Shown here: piece after piece, positions 44,671 to 52,706 of the stretch
Layout of the letters: each line of letters begins with the position of its first letter
Position numbering within the stretch: position 1 is the first letter of the stretch
Assembly (NCBI RefSeq): GCF_003097235.1
Contig: NZ_QEQQ01000017.1
Location: 62,001 to 126,000 of the forward strand
Length of the DNA stretch: 64,000 bases
Source: Pseudomonas sp. CC120222-01a
GTDB lineage: Bacteria; Pseudomonadota; Gammaproteobacteria; Pseudomonadales; Pseudomonadaceae
Direction: 5' to 3'
Made by a program: the position numbers and the translations under genes
Notes under the pieces: generated by a model
Seen by the model: the letters and a program-made list of their open reading frames with translations, nothing else
What the model was told of the DNA's origin: nothing
Database searches by the model: none

Positions 44671-45648
44671 ATGATCCCTGATATCCGCCTGCTGATCTTG
44701 CCGTTACCGGACTTCGCCCTGCTGCCATTCGGTGCGTTTCTCGACAAGCTGCGCTTCAGCGCCGACGACGAGGATTACAGCCAGCAGCGCTACTGCAGCT
44801 GGACCCTGGCCAGCCTGACCGGCGAGCCCGTGCCGTCGAGCAGCGGTGCGGTGATGCAGGTGCAGGCCATTGCCGAACAGCTGCAGTGGGAAAACTACGA
44901 CTACCTGGTGCTGTTCGGCAGCCGCAATGCCGAAGCTACTGCCGCGTTGGCGCCGAGCTACAAGCCCTTGCTCAAGCGAGCGGCCAAGGCGGGGGTGAAG
45001 CTGGTCGCCATCGACAACGCTGCCTTCCTGCTGGCCGCTTGCGGCCTGCTGGACGGCCACAAGGTCGTGGTGCACTGGCGCCATGAGGCGGAGTTCCGGG
45101 CATCCTTCCCGCATCTGCAAGTACTGCGCGAGCAGTTGTACTGCATTGATGGCGCGCGCATCACCTGTGCCGGCGGCACGGCAGCCATCGACTTGGCGGT
45201 GGAACTGCTGGCAGGTGCCTGCGGGCGTGCCCGGGCGCTCAAGGGCCTGGCCGACATGCTGGTCGACGAATCACGCGACAGCCGCCATGCCTTGCGTTCA
45301 CTGGAGGCCGGTGCCGGGCAGGGGCGCCAGGTGCAGCGTGCGTTGGCGCTGATGCGTCATCACCTGGGGGCACAAGGGTCGATCGAACAGCTGGCTGCGG
45401 AGCTCGGCATCAGCCGCCGTCAGCTGGACCGCCAGTTCCAGGCCAGTCACGGCATGAGCGCCAAGGCCTGGTGGCTGGAGATGCGCCTGCAGCAGGCGCG
45501 TTGGCGATTGCTCAACTCCAGTCACAGCCTGGCGCAGATCGCCGATGAGGTCGGCCTGGGCGATGCCAGCTACCTGGGCAAGTGCGTGCGGCGGCGGTTT
45601 GGCTGCACGGCGCTGGCGCTGCGCACAAGTGCTACACGCATCGTGTAG
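44671..45648 (+). CDS. GlxA-type AraC regulator (DJ-1/PfpI domain plus HTH)
   Basis: 325 residues: an N-terminal DJ-1/PfpI-like domain (about 1-190; DNAAFLLAACGLLDGHKVVVHW with a cysteine at the expected elbow) and a C-terminal AraC helix-turn-helix pair (about 225-320; IEQLAAELGISRRQLDRQF and IADEVGLGDASYLGKCVRRRFG). Members sense small nitrogenous molecules such as arginine, carnitine or betaine derivatives. The stop codon TAG is supplied by the following REP element. Probably regulates the divergent LysE exporter. Confidence 0.9.
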   Translation: MIPDIRLLILPLPDFALLPFGAFLDKLRFSADDEDYSQQRYCSWTLASLTGEPVPSSSGAVMQVQAIAEQLQWENYDYLVLFGSRNAEATAALAPSYKPLLKRAAKAGVKLVAIDNAAFLLAACGLLDGHKVVVHWRHEAEFRASFPHLQVLREQLYCIDGARITCAGGTAAIDLAVELLAGACGRARALKGLADMLVDESRDSRHALRSLEAGAGQGRQVQRALALMRHHLGAQGSIEQLAAELGISRRQLDRQFQASHGMSAKAWWLEMRLQQARWRLLNSSHSLAQIADEVGLGDASYLGKCVRRRFGCTALALRTSATRIV

Positions 45649-45763
45649 GAGCGGCCTTGTGTCGCGAAAGGGCCGCAAAGCGGCCCCTGGCGGTTAACGT
45701 GTTGAAGCTGAAATCCTGGGGCCGCTATGCGACCCTTTCGCGACACAAGGCCGCTCCTACAGG
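45643..45763. repeat. Class 1 REP pair in tail-to-tail orientation
   Basis: A forward copy (45643-45689) and a reverse copy (45715-45763) of the GGAGCGGCCTTGTGTCGCGA element. Order is opposite to the pairs at 16372 and 31599. The first copy overlaps the stop codon of the AraC gene, the second ends at the stop of the CAP gene. Confidence 0.9.
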
Positions 45764-45764
45764 G

Positions 45765-46616
45765 TCATTGCGGCGTGCCGAACAGGCCGGTCCAGTAGAT
45801 GCCGGCATCGCTCTTCGGGTCTACCGCATAGGCCGCGCCCATTTCGCGGAAGTCCGGGTTCATCAGGGTGGCGCAGTGGCCGGGGCTGTCGAGCCAGCCA
45901 TCGACCACCTTCTGCGCGGTGTCGCGCCCGGCAGCGATGTCTTCGCCGATCTGCTGGTACAGGTAGCCAGCCAGTTCTGCCCGGTCACCCGGCGTGCGCC
46001 CGTCCTTGTCGATGTGGTCGAAGAAGTTCTGGTTGGCCATGGCCCGCGTATGGCTGGCTGCCACGCCCGCCAGCGCCGCGCTCCAGCTCAGCGCAGGGGC
46101 TGCGGCAAACGGCTGGCCGCCGCATTGGCGGGGGGCCTTGCGTGCGGCATTGATGGCCTGCAGCAGCTTCTGCCCCTCGGCCTGCCAGTCACCCAGGCGC
46201 CCGCTGAGCAAGGGCCGGGCCAGCACGATGCGCCAGTCGCGGCCTTCCTGGCTGACGCCGATGTCGACAAACTGCGGGTCGAGCACCACCTGGCAGAAGC
46301 TCTCCTTGATGGCATTCATGGCAGCGTTCGCATCACGTGGGCCGGACAGGCTGATCGCCTGGACGTTGACCATCGGGTAGGCCGCGCGGCTCATGGCCTG
46401 CTGCAGGTCGCGAGTGCCCTCCGGCGACAGTGCCAGGCGCGTGTCACTGTTGAGCGGCGGTAGTTCCACCGACACCTGGTCCCCGCAGCGCTGGGCCTGG
46501 CTGCGGTAGGTATTGATCGAATCGATCAGTTGCGCTTCTTCGCCGGTGACGGCCAAGGCCCCGGTCGACAGGACCAGGCCCAGCGACAAGGCGGCAACGG
46601 ATGACAGGACGCGCAT
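45765..46616 (-). CDS. Exported CAP-domain (SCP/PR-1-like) protein
   Basis: 283 residues from ATG 46616 (GGGAGATC upstream) with a signal peptide (1-22, ending GALA). Residues ~150-280 make a CAP domain: LLQAINAARKAP, ALSWSAALAGVAASHTRAMAN, FFDHIDKDGRTPGDRA, IAAGRDTAQKVVDGWLDSPGHCATLMNPDFREMG. The two conserved histidines (SHTRAM and SPGHC) and EDIAAG glutamate are present. The N-terminal ~125 residues are less typical. Bacterial CAP proteins are extracytoplasmic, roles mostly unknown. Confidence 0.9.
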   Translation of the reverse strand: MRVLSSVAALSLGLVLSTGALAVTGEEAQLIDSINTYRSQAQRCGDQVSVELPPLNSDTRLALSPEGTRDLQQAMSRAAYPMVNVQAISLSGPRDANAAMNAIKESFCQVVLDPQFVDIGVSQEGRDWRIVLARPLLSGRLGDWQAEGQKLLQAINAARKAPRQCGGQPFAAAPALSWSAALAGVAASHTRAMANQNFFDHIDKDGRTPGDRAELAGYLYQQIGEDIAAGRDTAQKVVDGWLDSPGHCATLMNPDFREMGAAYAVDPKSDAGIYWTGLFGTPQ

Positions 46617-46781
46617 GTGGATCTCCCTGTGACTGGCAGCGTCTTGGTATGCGCTGCTCATCCTACACAAGCGCGAGGCTTTTGGCCCAGTCTCGTGCAA
46701 AGCATCGATAACGCCAGCAATGACTTGCGGGCAGCAAAAGAGGGAGTAGACCGGTGAGCGCCAGAAAAGTGCAGTGGCGGA

Positions 46782-47393
46782 TCAGCGCGCCAGTTCCTGA
46801 TTCGGCTTGTAGAACAGGAAATGCCGGGTCTCGGCGGTCTTGCGATAGGCCTTGGCCCAGCTCGGGTGCACCTGGCGGTCATGGAAGTACAGCGCGCCGC
46901 CAGTGCTGTCCTTGAGTTGCTGGTTCAAGGCCTTGCGGGCGATTTCCTTGGCGATGTCGTAGCGGTCCTTTTCCTCGACCTGGTCCGGGCGGCCGTCACA
47001 CCACCAGGAAAACTGGCAGGATTTGGTTTCCACGCCTTGCTTGACCACCCCGCAGATGGTGTCGGGAAAGCCATCCTTGCCCAAGCGGTTGATCACCACG
47101 TTGGCCACTGCGCTCATGTCTTCGCCGTCGGCACCCTTGGCTTCCCAATAGATGGTGCGGGCCAGGCAGGTGATGCTGTCATCCATCGGCGCCTGGCCTG
47201 CAGGGTCCACCGCCTGCACTTCGCCAGGGGTGATGGTTTCTGCCTTTTTCGGCGGTGGAGCGTCCTCCACCACCTTTTTCTCCAGGTTTTGCGCCTTGTC
47301 CTCGGCCACTGCGGCCTTGGCACTGTCGGCGGCATGCAAAGGGCCTGCGAGCAGGGCCGAGGTCAAGCCGATCAGCATCCACGAGAAGCGCAT
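46782..47393 (-). CDS. Exported cell-wall hydrolase (SleB/Hydrolase_2 family)
   Basis: 203 residues. Signal peptide up to PLHA (~22), then a Lys/Glu-rich linker (~25-65) and a SleB-like domain: ITCLARTIYWEAKGADGEDMSAVANVVINRLGKDGFP, CGVVKQG and CQFSWWCDG. The invariant glutamate (IYWEAKG) is the catalytic residue of this lytic-transglycosylase-like family. Probably cuts peptidoglycan in the periplasm. ATG 47393, with a possible TTG two codons earlier. It stands alone downstream of the AEC gene's end. Confidence 0.9.
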   Translation of the reverse strand: MRFSWMLIGLTSALLAGPLHAADSAKAAVAEDKAQNLEKKVVEDAPPPKKAETITPGEVQAVDPAGQAPMDDSITCLARTIYWEAKGADGEDMSAVANVVINRLGKDGFPDTICGVVKQGVETKSCQFSWWCDGRPDQVEEKDRYDIAKEIARKALNQQLKDSTGGALYFHDRQVHPSWAKAYRKTAETRHFLFYKPNQELAR

Positions 47394-47441
47394 GGTCAAT
47401 TTTCCGAAGTGTGGGCTGAGTCACAGTCTAGCCAAGCGCAA

Positions 47442-48359
47442 TCACTTCAGCGTAAGCATTAGCACCAAAGGCAAGGTCGCGGCAGCCAGCACGGTCTGCA
47501 GGGCAATGATGGTGGCCATCAGCGGCGCGTTGCCGCCCATCTGCCGCGCCATCACGTAAGACGACGAAGCGGTCGGCAAAGCCTGGAACAGCACCGCCAC
47601 AACCGCTGCCTGGCCGCTCAACCCGAGCAGGCGGCACAGGCCCCAGGTGGTCAGCGGCATGACCAGGAACTTGAACGCCGATGCCGCCAGCAATGGCCGC
47701 ACTTGCTGGCCGAGACTGGCGCCGCCGAGTGCAGCGCCCACGCACAGCAGGCCCAGGGGCAGGGCGGCCTGGCCCAGCGCCTTGACCGTGGGCTCCAGGC
47801 CGGCCGGCAGGCCCAGGCCAGTGACCCGCAACAACAGGCCCCCGGCGCAGCCGACGATCAGCGGGTTGGCGAAGATGGCCCGCAACACCGTTGCCGGGGA
47901 GCTGTGGCGTGCGCTGAAGCGGGCAAATACCAGCACGCAGAGCAGATTGACCAAGGGCACGATGGCGGCGTTGGCCACCGCGGCCAGGGCAATCCCGGCG
48001 CTGCCGTAGATGCCGGCGGCGAGGGTGGCGCCGATGTAGTTGTTGAAGCGCACGCCGCCCTGGAACACTGAGGTGAAGTCGGCGCCGTCGTGGTTCACTG
48101 CACCCTGGTAGAGCACCAGCAGCACGGCGCCAAGCAGGGTGGAAAGCATCAGTACACCGACCATGCCCAGCACCGGCACGCCATCGAGATTGGCCGTGGC
48201 CAGGCCATGCAGGAACAGCGACGGCAGCAGCACGTAATAGCTCAGGCGTTCGGCGCCCGGCCAGAACGACTCGGCGAGAAAGCCGCGGATGCGCAGGAAG
48301 GTGCCCAGGGCAATCAGCAAGATGATCGGCACGAGTGTGGTCAGCAGCAGGTGAAGCAT
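47442..48359 (-). CDS. AEC-family transporter (auxin efflux carrier-like)
   Basis: 305 residues with about ten hydrophobic helices, beginning MLHLLLTTLVPIILLIALGTFLRIRG. Midway there is NPLIVGCAGGLLLRVTGL, a family segment with broken helices. AEC carriers (MdcF, YfdV type) transport malonate and related acids. Divergent LysR gene 100 bp away likely controls it. ATG 48359 with a CACGG... leader but no strong ribosome-binding site. Confidence 0.9.
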   Translation of the reverse strand: MLHLLLTTLVPIILLIALGTFLRIRGFLAESFWPGAERLSYYVLLPSLFLHGLATANLDGVPVLGMVGVLMLSTLLGAVLLVLYQGAVNHDGADFTSVFQGGVRFNNYIGATLAAGIYGSAGIALAAVANAAIVPLVNLLCVLVFARFSARHSSPATVLRAIFANPLIVGCAGGLLLRVTGLGLPAGLEPTVKALGQAALPLGLLCVGAALGGASLGQQVRPLLAASAFKFLVMPLTTWGLCRLLGLSGQAAVVAVLFQALPTASSSYVMARQMGGNAPLMATIIALQTVLAAATLPLVLMLTLK

Positions 48360-48458
48360 GGTGGTCGTTCCGTGGTCGGGTACGGGCACAGGTTAGCGTG
48401 GCTGACTGATTGGGAAAAACGTTGATTTCTGCACTGACTGATGAGGAAAACTGTACCT

Positions 48459-49322
48459 TCACGCGTCCATGGCGGTCCTCAACACAGCACTGAGGTGCCG
48501 GCGTTGGCTCTTTTCATGTTCCAGCAACACTACCCGCCGTACCAGTTGTGGCTCACCAAAGGGCAGGCAGGTGGCCGGCGGCAAGCGTTGCAGGTCGTCA
48601 TCGGCCATGGGAATGATCGCTACCCCGAGCCCCATCACCGCCATGCGCGCCAGTGCTTCCTGGCTGTCCAGTTCCATCTGTTCGCTGACCTGCAGATGCT
48701 GGCGGCGCAGTTCCTGCTCGATCTGCCGCCCGGCCCATGCACGCTTGTCGAAGCGCAGGAACGGTTGGCCTGCCAACAGCTGCGGCAGGCTCTGGCCAGC
48801 CAGTTCGGGGCTGGCGATGGCCCAGAAGCGGTCCTCGAACAGTGGCGTGAAAATCAGGTTCTGCGGGTAGGGGCTGACCGGCTCCGTGGTGATCGCTGCA
48901 TCCAGCTCGCCGTCCTCGACGCGCCGTGCAAGCTCGGCCGACATCCCTGAGTTGACGCTGATGTGCAGTTCCGGGTGATGGGCCTTGATCCAGACCAGGG
49001 CCTTGGGCAGGCGCCGGGCGAGGACTGTGTGGATCGCCCCCAGGCGCAAGCGGCCACGCAGGCTCGGGCCGCTGGCCAGGGCATCGGCCAGCTCGTCATA
49101 GGCGCCGAGGATATGCTCGGCCCGCGCTACCGCCAGTTGCCCGGCTTCGGTCAGCACCACCTGGCGACGGCTGCGGTCGAACAGCGCGACCTTGAGTTCG
49201 TCTTCGAGGGTCTTGATGTGCAGGCTCACGGCCGAAGGGGTGAGGCTGAGCAGATCGGCGGCACGGGCGAAGGTGCCGTGGCGGGCGATGGTCACCAGGG
49301 TGCGCAGGGCTTTGAGGGACAC
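48459..49322 (-). CDS. LysR-family transcriptional regulator
   Basis: 287 residues from GTG 49322 (CGGAG nine bases upstream); the upstream frame to 49400 is less likely. N-terminal HTH: SLKALRTLVTIARHGTFARAADLLSLTPSAVSLHIKTLEDEL. Substrate domain starts RGRLRLGAIHTVLARRLPKALVW. Same strand and 99 bp upstream of the AEC transporter gene, and divergent from sodC. The target could be either. Confidence 0.9.
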   Translation of the reverse strand: MSLKALRTLVTIARHGTFARAADLLSLTPSAVSLHIKTLEDELKVALFDRSRRQVVLTEAGQLAVARAEHILGAYDELADALASGPSLRGRLRLGAIHTVLARRLPKALVWIKAHHPELHISVNSGMSAELARRVEDGELDAAITTEPVSPYPQNLIFTPLFEDRFWAIASPELAGQSLPQLLAGQPFLRFDKRAWAGRQIEQELRRQHLQVSEQMELDSQEALARMAVMGLGVAIIPMADDDLQRLPPATCLPFGEPQLVRRVVLLEHEKSQRRHLSAVLRTAMDA

Positions 49323-49449
49323 GCGAACGGGCTCCGGGCGGCGAGGGAAGTGTTTCAGTCTGTGGCTGAATGGAATGCCTGGCAAGCTGCGCAGTCCCAC
49401 TCGTTACGCGGGTACGAAACCCGTCTATCCCACGCCATGGAGAAACCAC

Positions 49450-49965
49450 ATGAAAGCAGTAGTCTTCACCGCATTGCTGGCCTCGGCCGGTCTCGCCCAG
49501 GCCGCACAGACGGTGGAATTGAAGCTGGCCGGGGCGGACGGCCCGGGCAAGTCGATCGGGACCATCAGCATCGAACAGAACAAGTACGGCACCGTGCTCA
49601 CCCCCGACCTCAAGGACCTGCCCCCCGGCGTACATGGCTTCCACCTGCACCAGCAGGGTTCGTGCGCAGCGGCAGAGGAAAACGGCAAGCCAGTACCAGC
49701 TGGCGCGGCGGGCGGGCACTGGGACCCTGACGCCACCAACGCACACAAAGGCCCCTATGATGACAGTGGCCACCGTGGTGACCTGCCGGCGCTGTATGTG
49801 GGCGCCGACGGCAAGGCCACCTACCCGGTATTGGCGCCACGTCTGAAAGCTACCGATTTCAAAGGCCACGCGCTGATGGTGCATGCCGGTGGCGACAACC
49901 ATAGTGACCATCCAGAGAAGCTGGGCGGTGGCGGGGCCCGCGTGGCTTGTGGGGTCGTTCAGTAA
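49450..49965 (+). CDS. sodC: Periplasmic Cu,Zn superoxide dismutase
   Basis: 171 residues with signal peptide (1-19, ending AQA). Metal ligands are in place: copper/zinc HGFHLHQQGSC (H65, H67), GGHWDP and HRGDLP histidines with aspartate, and HAGGDNHSDHP for copper; the terminal GGGGARVACGVV supplies the second disulfide cysteine. The enzyme converts superoxide to peroxide and oxygen in the periplasm. ATG 49450 follows GGAGA. A palindrome lies just downstream. Confidence 0.96.
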   Translation: MKAVVFTALLASAGLAQAAQTVELKLAGADGPGKSIGTISIEQNKYGTVLTPDLKDLPPGVHGFHLHQQGSCAAAEENGKPVPAGAAGGHWDPDATNAHKGPYDDSGHRGDLPALYVGADGKATYPVLAPRLKATDFKGHALMVHAGGDNHSDHPEKLGGGGARVACGVVQ

Positions 49966-49991
49966 TCCATTTCTTGAAGTTGTCGCGATCC

Positions 49992-50021
49992 CTGTGGGAG
50001 CCGGCAAGCACGGCTCCCACA
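49992..50021. repeat. Palindrome after sodC (REP-like or terminator)
   Basis: CTGTGGGAGCCGGCAAGCACGGCTCCCACA: 9-bp GC-rich stem of REP type between convergent sodC and LysR genes. No T-run follows. Confidence 0.65.
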
Positions 50022-50044
50022 ACTACAGCGTAAGCCTTGGCAGC

Positions 50045-50965
50045 TCAGCTGCGCAGCCACTCCACCAGCCCCAGTACCGTGGCCGTGGTGTCACGGCCAT
50101 GGGGGACCACCAGGTAATACGCTTCGCGCGGTTTCACCGCCAGGTCGGTCAGGCGCACCAGCTCGCCCGAGGCCAGCAGGTGATCGAGCATGCGCCCCCA
50201 GCCCAGCGCCACGCCATGGCCGTGCAATGCGGCCTGGATGGTGTCGGTGTACAGGTGGCAGCGCAGCCCGTAATCGAGCTTCGGCGGGTTGCCGCCGAGG
50301 GCGCGGAACCACGTTGGCCAGGTCATCCAGCCCTCGGTGGTGGCATCGGCGTCGAGCAGGTCGGCGTTGTACAGGGCTTCGAGCGAGTCCGGCATGCTAT
50401 TGCGTGCCAGCCAGGCCGGTGAACACACCGGAAACACCTCTTCCTCGAACAGTTGCAACGCGGTGCCGTCTTCCCAGCGGCCATTGCCGTAGCGCACCAG
50501 CAGGTCGATGTCATGATTGCGCAGGTCGCCGGTGAACATCTGCGTCGCCAGGCGCAGACGCACGTGAGGCATGGCCGCGCGCAGGTTGCTCAGGCGTGGC
50601 ATCACCCGCAGCTGGGAAAAGGTTGCGGTGGTGCTGAGCACCAGTTCCTGTTCGCTGCTGCCTTCACTGAGGCGGTCGAACATTGCCGCGATTTTCTGCA
50701 AGGACTCGGACATCACTGCGAACATCGCCTGGCCTTCACTGGTCAGGCGGATGCCGCGGTGCAGCCGCTGGAACAGTTGTACCCCAAGGTTTTCCTCGAG
50801 CTGCCGGATCTGTTTGCTGACCGCCGCCTGGGTCACGCCCAGCTCACGGGCCGCCAGGGTGACACTGCTGTGGCGGGCGACCGCTTCGAACTCAAGGAGC
50901 GCAGTCATCGATGGGATGATGCGACGGTAGCCTTTGTGCGTATCGCTGTTTTCTTGTGTTTTCAT
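50045..50965 (-). CDS. LysR-family regulator (GcvA/AmpR-like)
   Basis: 306 residues from ATG 50965 (AGGAC upstream). The HTH is MTALLEFEAVARHSSVTLAARELGVTQAAVSKQIRQLEENLGVQLF, the GcvA group. The effector domain includes VLSTTATFSQLRVMPRLSN. Upstream, no partner gene is divergent close by; the START gene ends 82 bp away on the same side. Target unknown. Confidence 0.92.
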   Translation of the reverse strand: MKTQENSDTHKGYRRIIPSMTALLEFEAVARHSSVTLAARELGVTQAAVSKQIRQLEENLGVQLFQRLHRGIRLTSEGQAMFAVMSESLQKIAAMFDRLSEGSSEQELVLSTTATFSQLRVMPRLSNLRAAMPHVRLRLATQMFTGDLRNHDIDLLVRYGNGRWEDGTALQLFEEEVFPVCSPAWLARNSMPDSLEALYNADLLDADATTEGWMTWPTWFRALGGNPPKLDYGLRCHLYTDTIQAALHGHGVALGWGRMLDHLLASGELVRLTDLAVKPREAYYLVVPHGRDTTATVLGLVEWLRS

Positions 50966-51047
50966 TCGACGTCCTGGCAAGGCGCGACGCGCTGGTCCGC
51001 GTCGCGCGCCGACAGTGGCAGAAAACGCGGCAGGGCGAAAGGGCTGC

Positions 51048-51647
51048 TCAGGGTTGGCGCTCGGCTACCGCACGCAATGTGCGCAGCGTCACCACCGGGG
51101 CATCGACCACGAAGCGGTTGGCCAGCCAGCCCGGCACGTCGCCGGCAGGGTCGGCCTGCAACTGGTAGGTCACCTCGGTTTCCCGTTCGCCGAGCGGCTT
51201 CATGACCCATTCGCCCGACAGGTGCTGTACGCGGATCAACCCCGGCTCTTCTGGCAGGCGGTTCGGTTCGGCGCTCAGGTGCCGTACCAGGGTGCCGTCA
51301 TCCAGGCGCTCGGTGCGGACCTTGAGAATGATGTCGCGCGGCAGGGTCGGCCACGGCAGGTTGGTGGTCAGGTAGACCCAGGTGCTGTCGCCATCCACGT
51401 CCAGCAAGCGCATCTGTTCGCAGGCGTACAGCCACTTGCACGCCACCCGCAGGTTTTCCTGAAGGTCGGTGAGGGTGCGCACGCTGGCTTTCATGGTGCT
51501 GACGCCGCGAAACTGCTGGTAGGGCGAATCAGGTGCCGCAGCCAGGTACACACGGATACCTTCGCGGTCGTAGGCGATCTTCCAGTCGTCAGCCGCCAGG
51601 CTGGCGCCGGAGACAAGCAGTACCGCAAGCAGCAGGCAGCGGTTCAT
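51048..51647 (-). CDS. Exported START-domain protein
   Basis: 199 residues with a cleavable signal peptide (to SLA, ~18). The rest is a START (StAR-related lipid-transfer-like) domain: DWKIAYDREGIRVYLAA, STMKASVRTLTDLQENLR, TWVYLTTNLPWPTLPRDII and HLSGEWVMKPLGERETEVTY. Pseudomonas START proteins are thought to bind hydrophobic ligands; ligand unknown. ATG 51647. Precedes a clear terminator for the convergent-order AllE gene on the same strand. Confidence 0.88.
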   Translation of the reverse strand: MNRCLLLAVLLVSGASLAADDWKIAYDREGIRVYLAAAPDSPYQQFRGVSTMKASVRTLTDLQENLRVACKWLYACEQMRLLDVDGDSTWVYLTTNLPWPTLPRDIILKVRTERLDDGTLVRHLSAEPNRLPEEPGLIRVQHLSGEWVMKPLGERETEVTYQLQADPAGDVPGWLANRFVVDAPVVTLRTLRAVAERQP

Positions 51648-51695
51648 GGCGAGCACCGCGCTAGGGGCAGGGCTTATCAGTATGAGCGGCAAACA

Positions 51696-51721
51696 GAAAG
51701 CCCGCCAGGTGGCGGGCTTTC
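51696..51721 (-). terminator. Intrinsic terminator after the AllE-type gene
   Basis: GAAAGCCCGCC-AGGT-GGCGGGCTTTC, an 11-bp perfect stem with a 4-base loop, followed on the minus strand by TGTTTG. It ends transcription of the aminohydrolase gene (stop at 51738). Confidence 0.8.
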
Positions 51722-51737
51722 GGGCATCAGCCTGAAC

Positions 51738-52574
51738 TCAACGCTGTGGGTTGAGGGTCAGGTGCACGTGGCGGTTCACGTCCTTGTACAGCAGGTAGCT
51801 GAACTTGCCTGGGCCGCCGGCGTAGCAGGCTTGCGGGCAGAAGGCGCGCAGCCACATGAAGTCGCCGGCTTCCACTTCGACCCAGTCCTGGTTCAGGCGG
51901 TACACCGCCTTGCCTTCCAGCACATACAGGCCGTGTTCCATGACGTGGGTTTCCGCGAACGGAATCACGCCGCCCGGCTGGAAGGTGACGATGTTGACGT
52001 GCATGTCGTGGCGCATGTCGGCCATGTCGACGAAGCGGGTGGTGACCCAACGGCCTTCGGTGCCCGGCATCTCGATGACGGTGGCGTTGTCGCGGTGGGT
52101 GACGAACGACTCAGGTACGGCCAGGCCTTCGACTTTCTGGTAGTGCTTGCGCAGCCAGTGGAAGGTGACGTTGGCCTTGCTGTTGTTGCGCAGGCTCCAC
52201 TCGGCGCCCGGGGCCAGGAAGGCATAGCCGCCTGGGGTCAGGGTGTGGTGCTTGCCTTCGACGGTGATGTCCAGTTCGCCTTCGACGATGAACACCACGG
52301 CTTCTGCGTTCGGGTCCAGCTCAGGGCGCTCGCTGCCGCCTTCCGGGGCCACTTCGACGATGTACTGCGAGAAGGTTTCGGCAAAACCGGTCAGCGGGCG
52401 GGCGATGACCCACATGCGCATCTTGTCCCAGAACGGCAGGTGGCTGGTGACGATGTCACGCATCACCCCTTTAGGGATGACGGCATAGGCTTCGGTGAAC
52501 ATGGCACGGTCAGTCAGCAGCTCGGTCTGAGCTGGGTGCCCACCGTGGGGGGCGAAGTAGGAGTGGTTCGACAT
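51738..52574 (-). CDS. allE: (S)-ureidoglycine aminohydrolase (bicupin)
   Basis: 278 residues, two cupin domains. C-terminal cupin carries the metal ligands ETHVMEHGLYVLEGK (E and H pair) and later Q/H positions, as in AllE/UGHY, which hydrolyses ureidoglycine from allantoate breakdown to ureidoglycolate and ammonia. N-terminus MSNHSYFAPHGGHPAQTELL matches the family opening. ATG 52574. Neighbours are not purine genes, so it sits apart from the usual allantoin cluster; regulation here is unclear. Confidence 0.9.
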   Translation of the reverse strand: MSNHSYFAPHGGHPAQTELLTDRAMFTEAYAVIPKGVMRDIVTSHLPFWDKMRMWVIARPLTGFAETFSQYIVEVAPEGGSERPELDPNAEAVVFIVEGELDITVEGKHHTLTPGGYAFLAPGAEWSLRNNSKANVTFHWLRKHYQKVEGLAVPESFVTHRDNATVIEMPGTEGRWVTTRFVDMADMRHDMHVNIVTFQPGGVIPFAETHVMEHGLYVLEGKAVYRLNQDWVEVEAGDFMWLRAFCPQACYAGGPGKFSYLLYKDVNRHVHLTLNPQR

Positions 52575-52706
52575 GAGCGGTCTCGACTTGTTGTTCTCTC
52601 CCCGTGCCTTGGACCACACCGGCCGGTGCGTGCAGGGGATGTGCGGACAGCATATGGGGCAGTCCGCATCATCCACAAATTAAATGTTGAAATACTCGAC
52701 ATTCAG

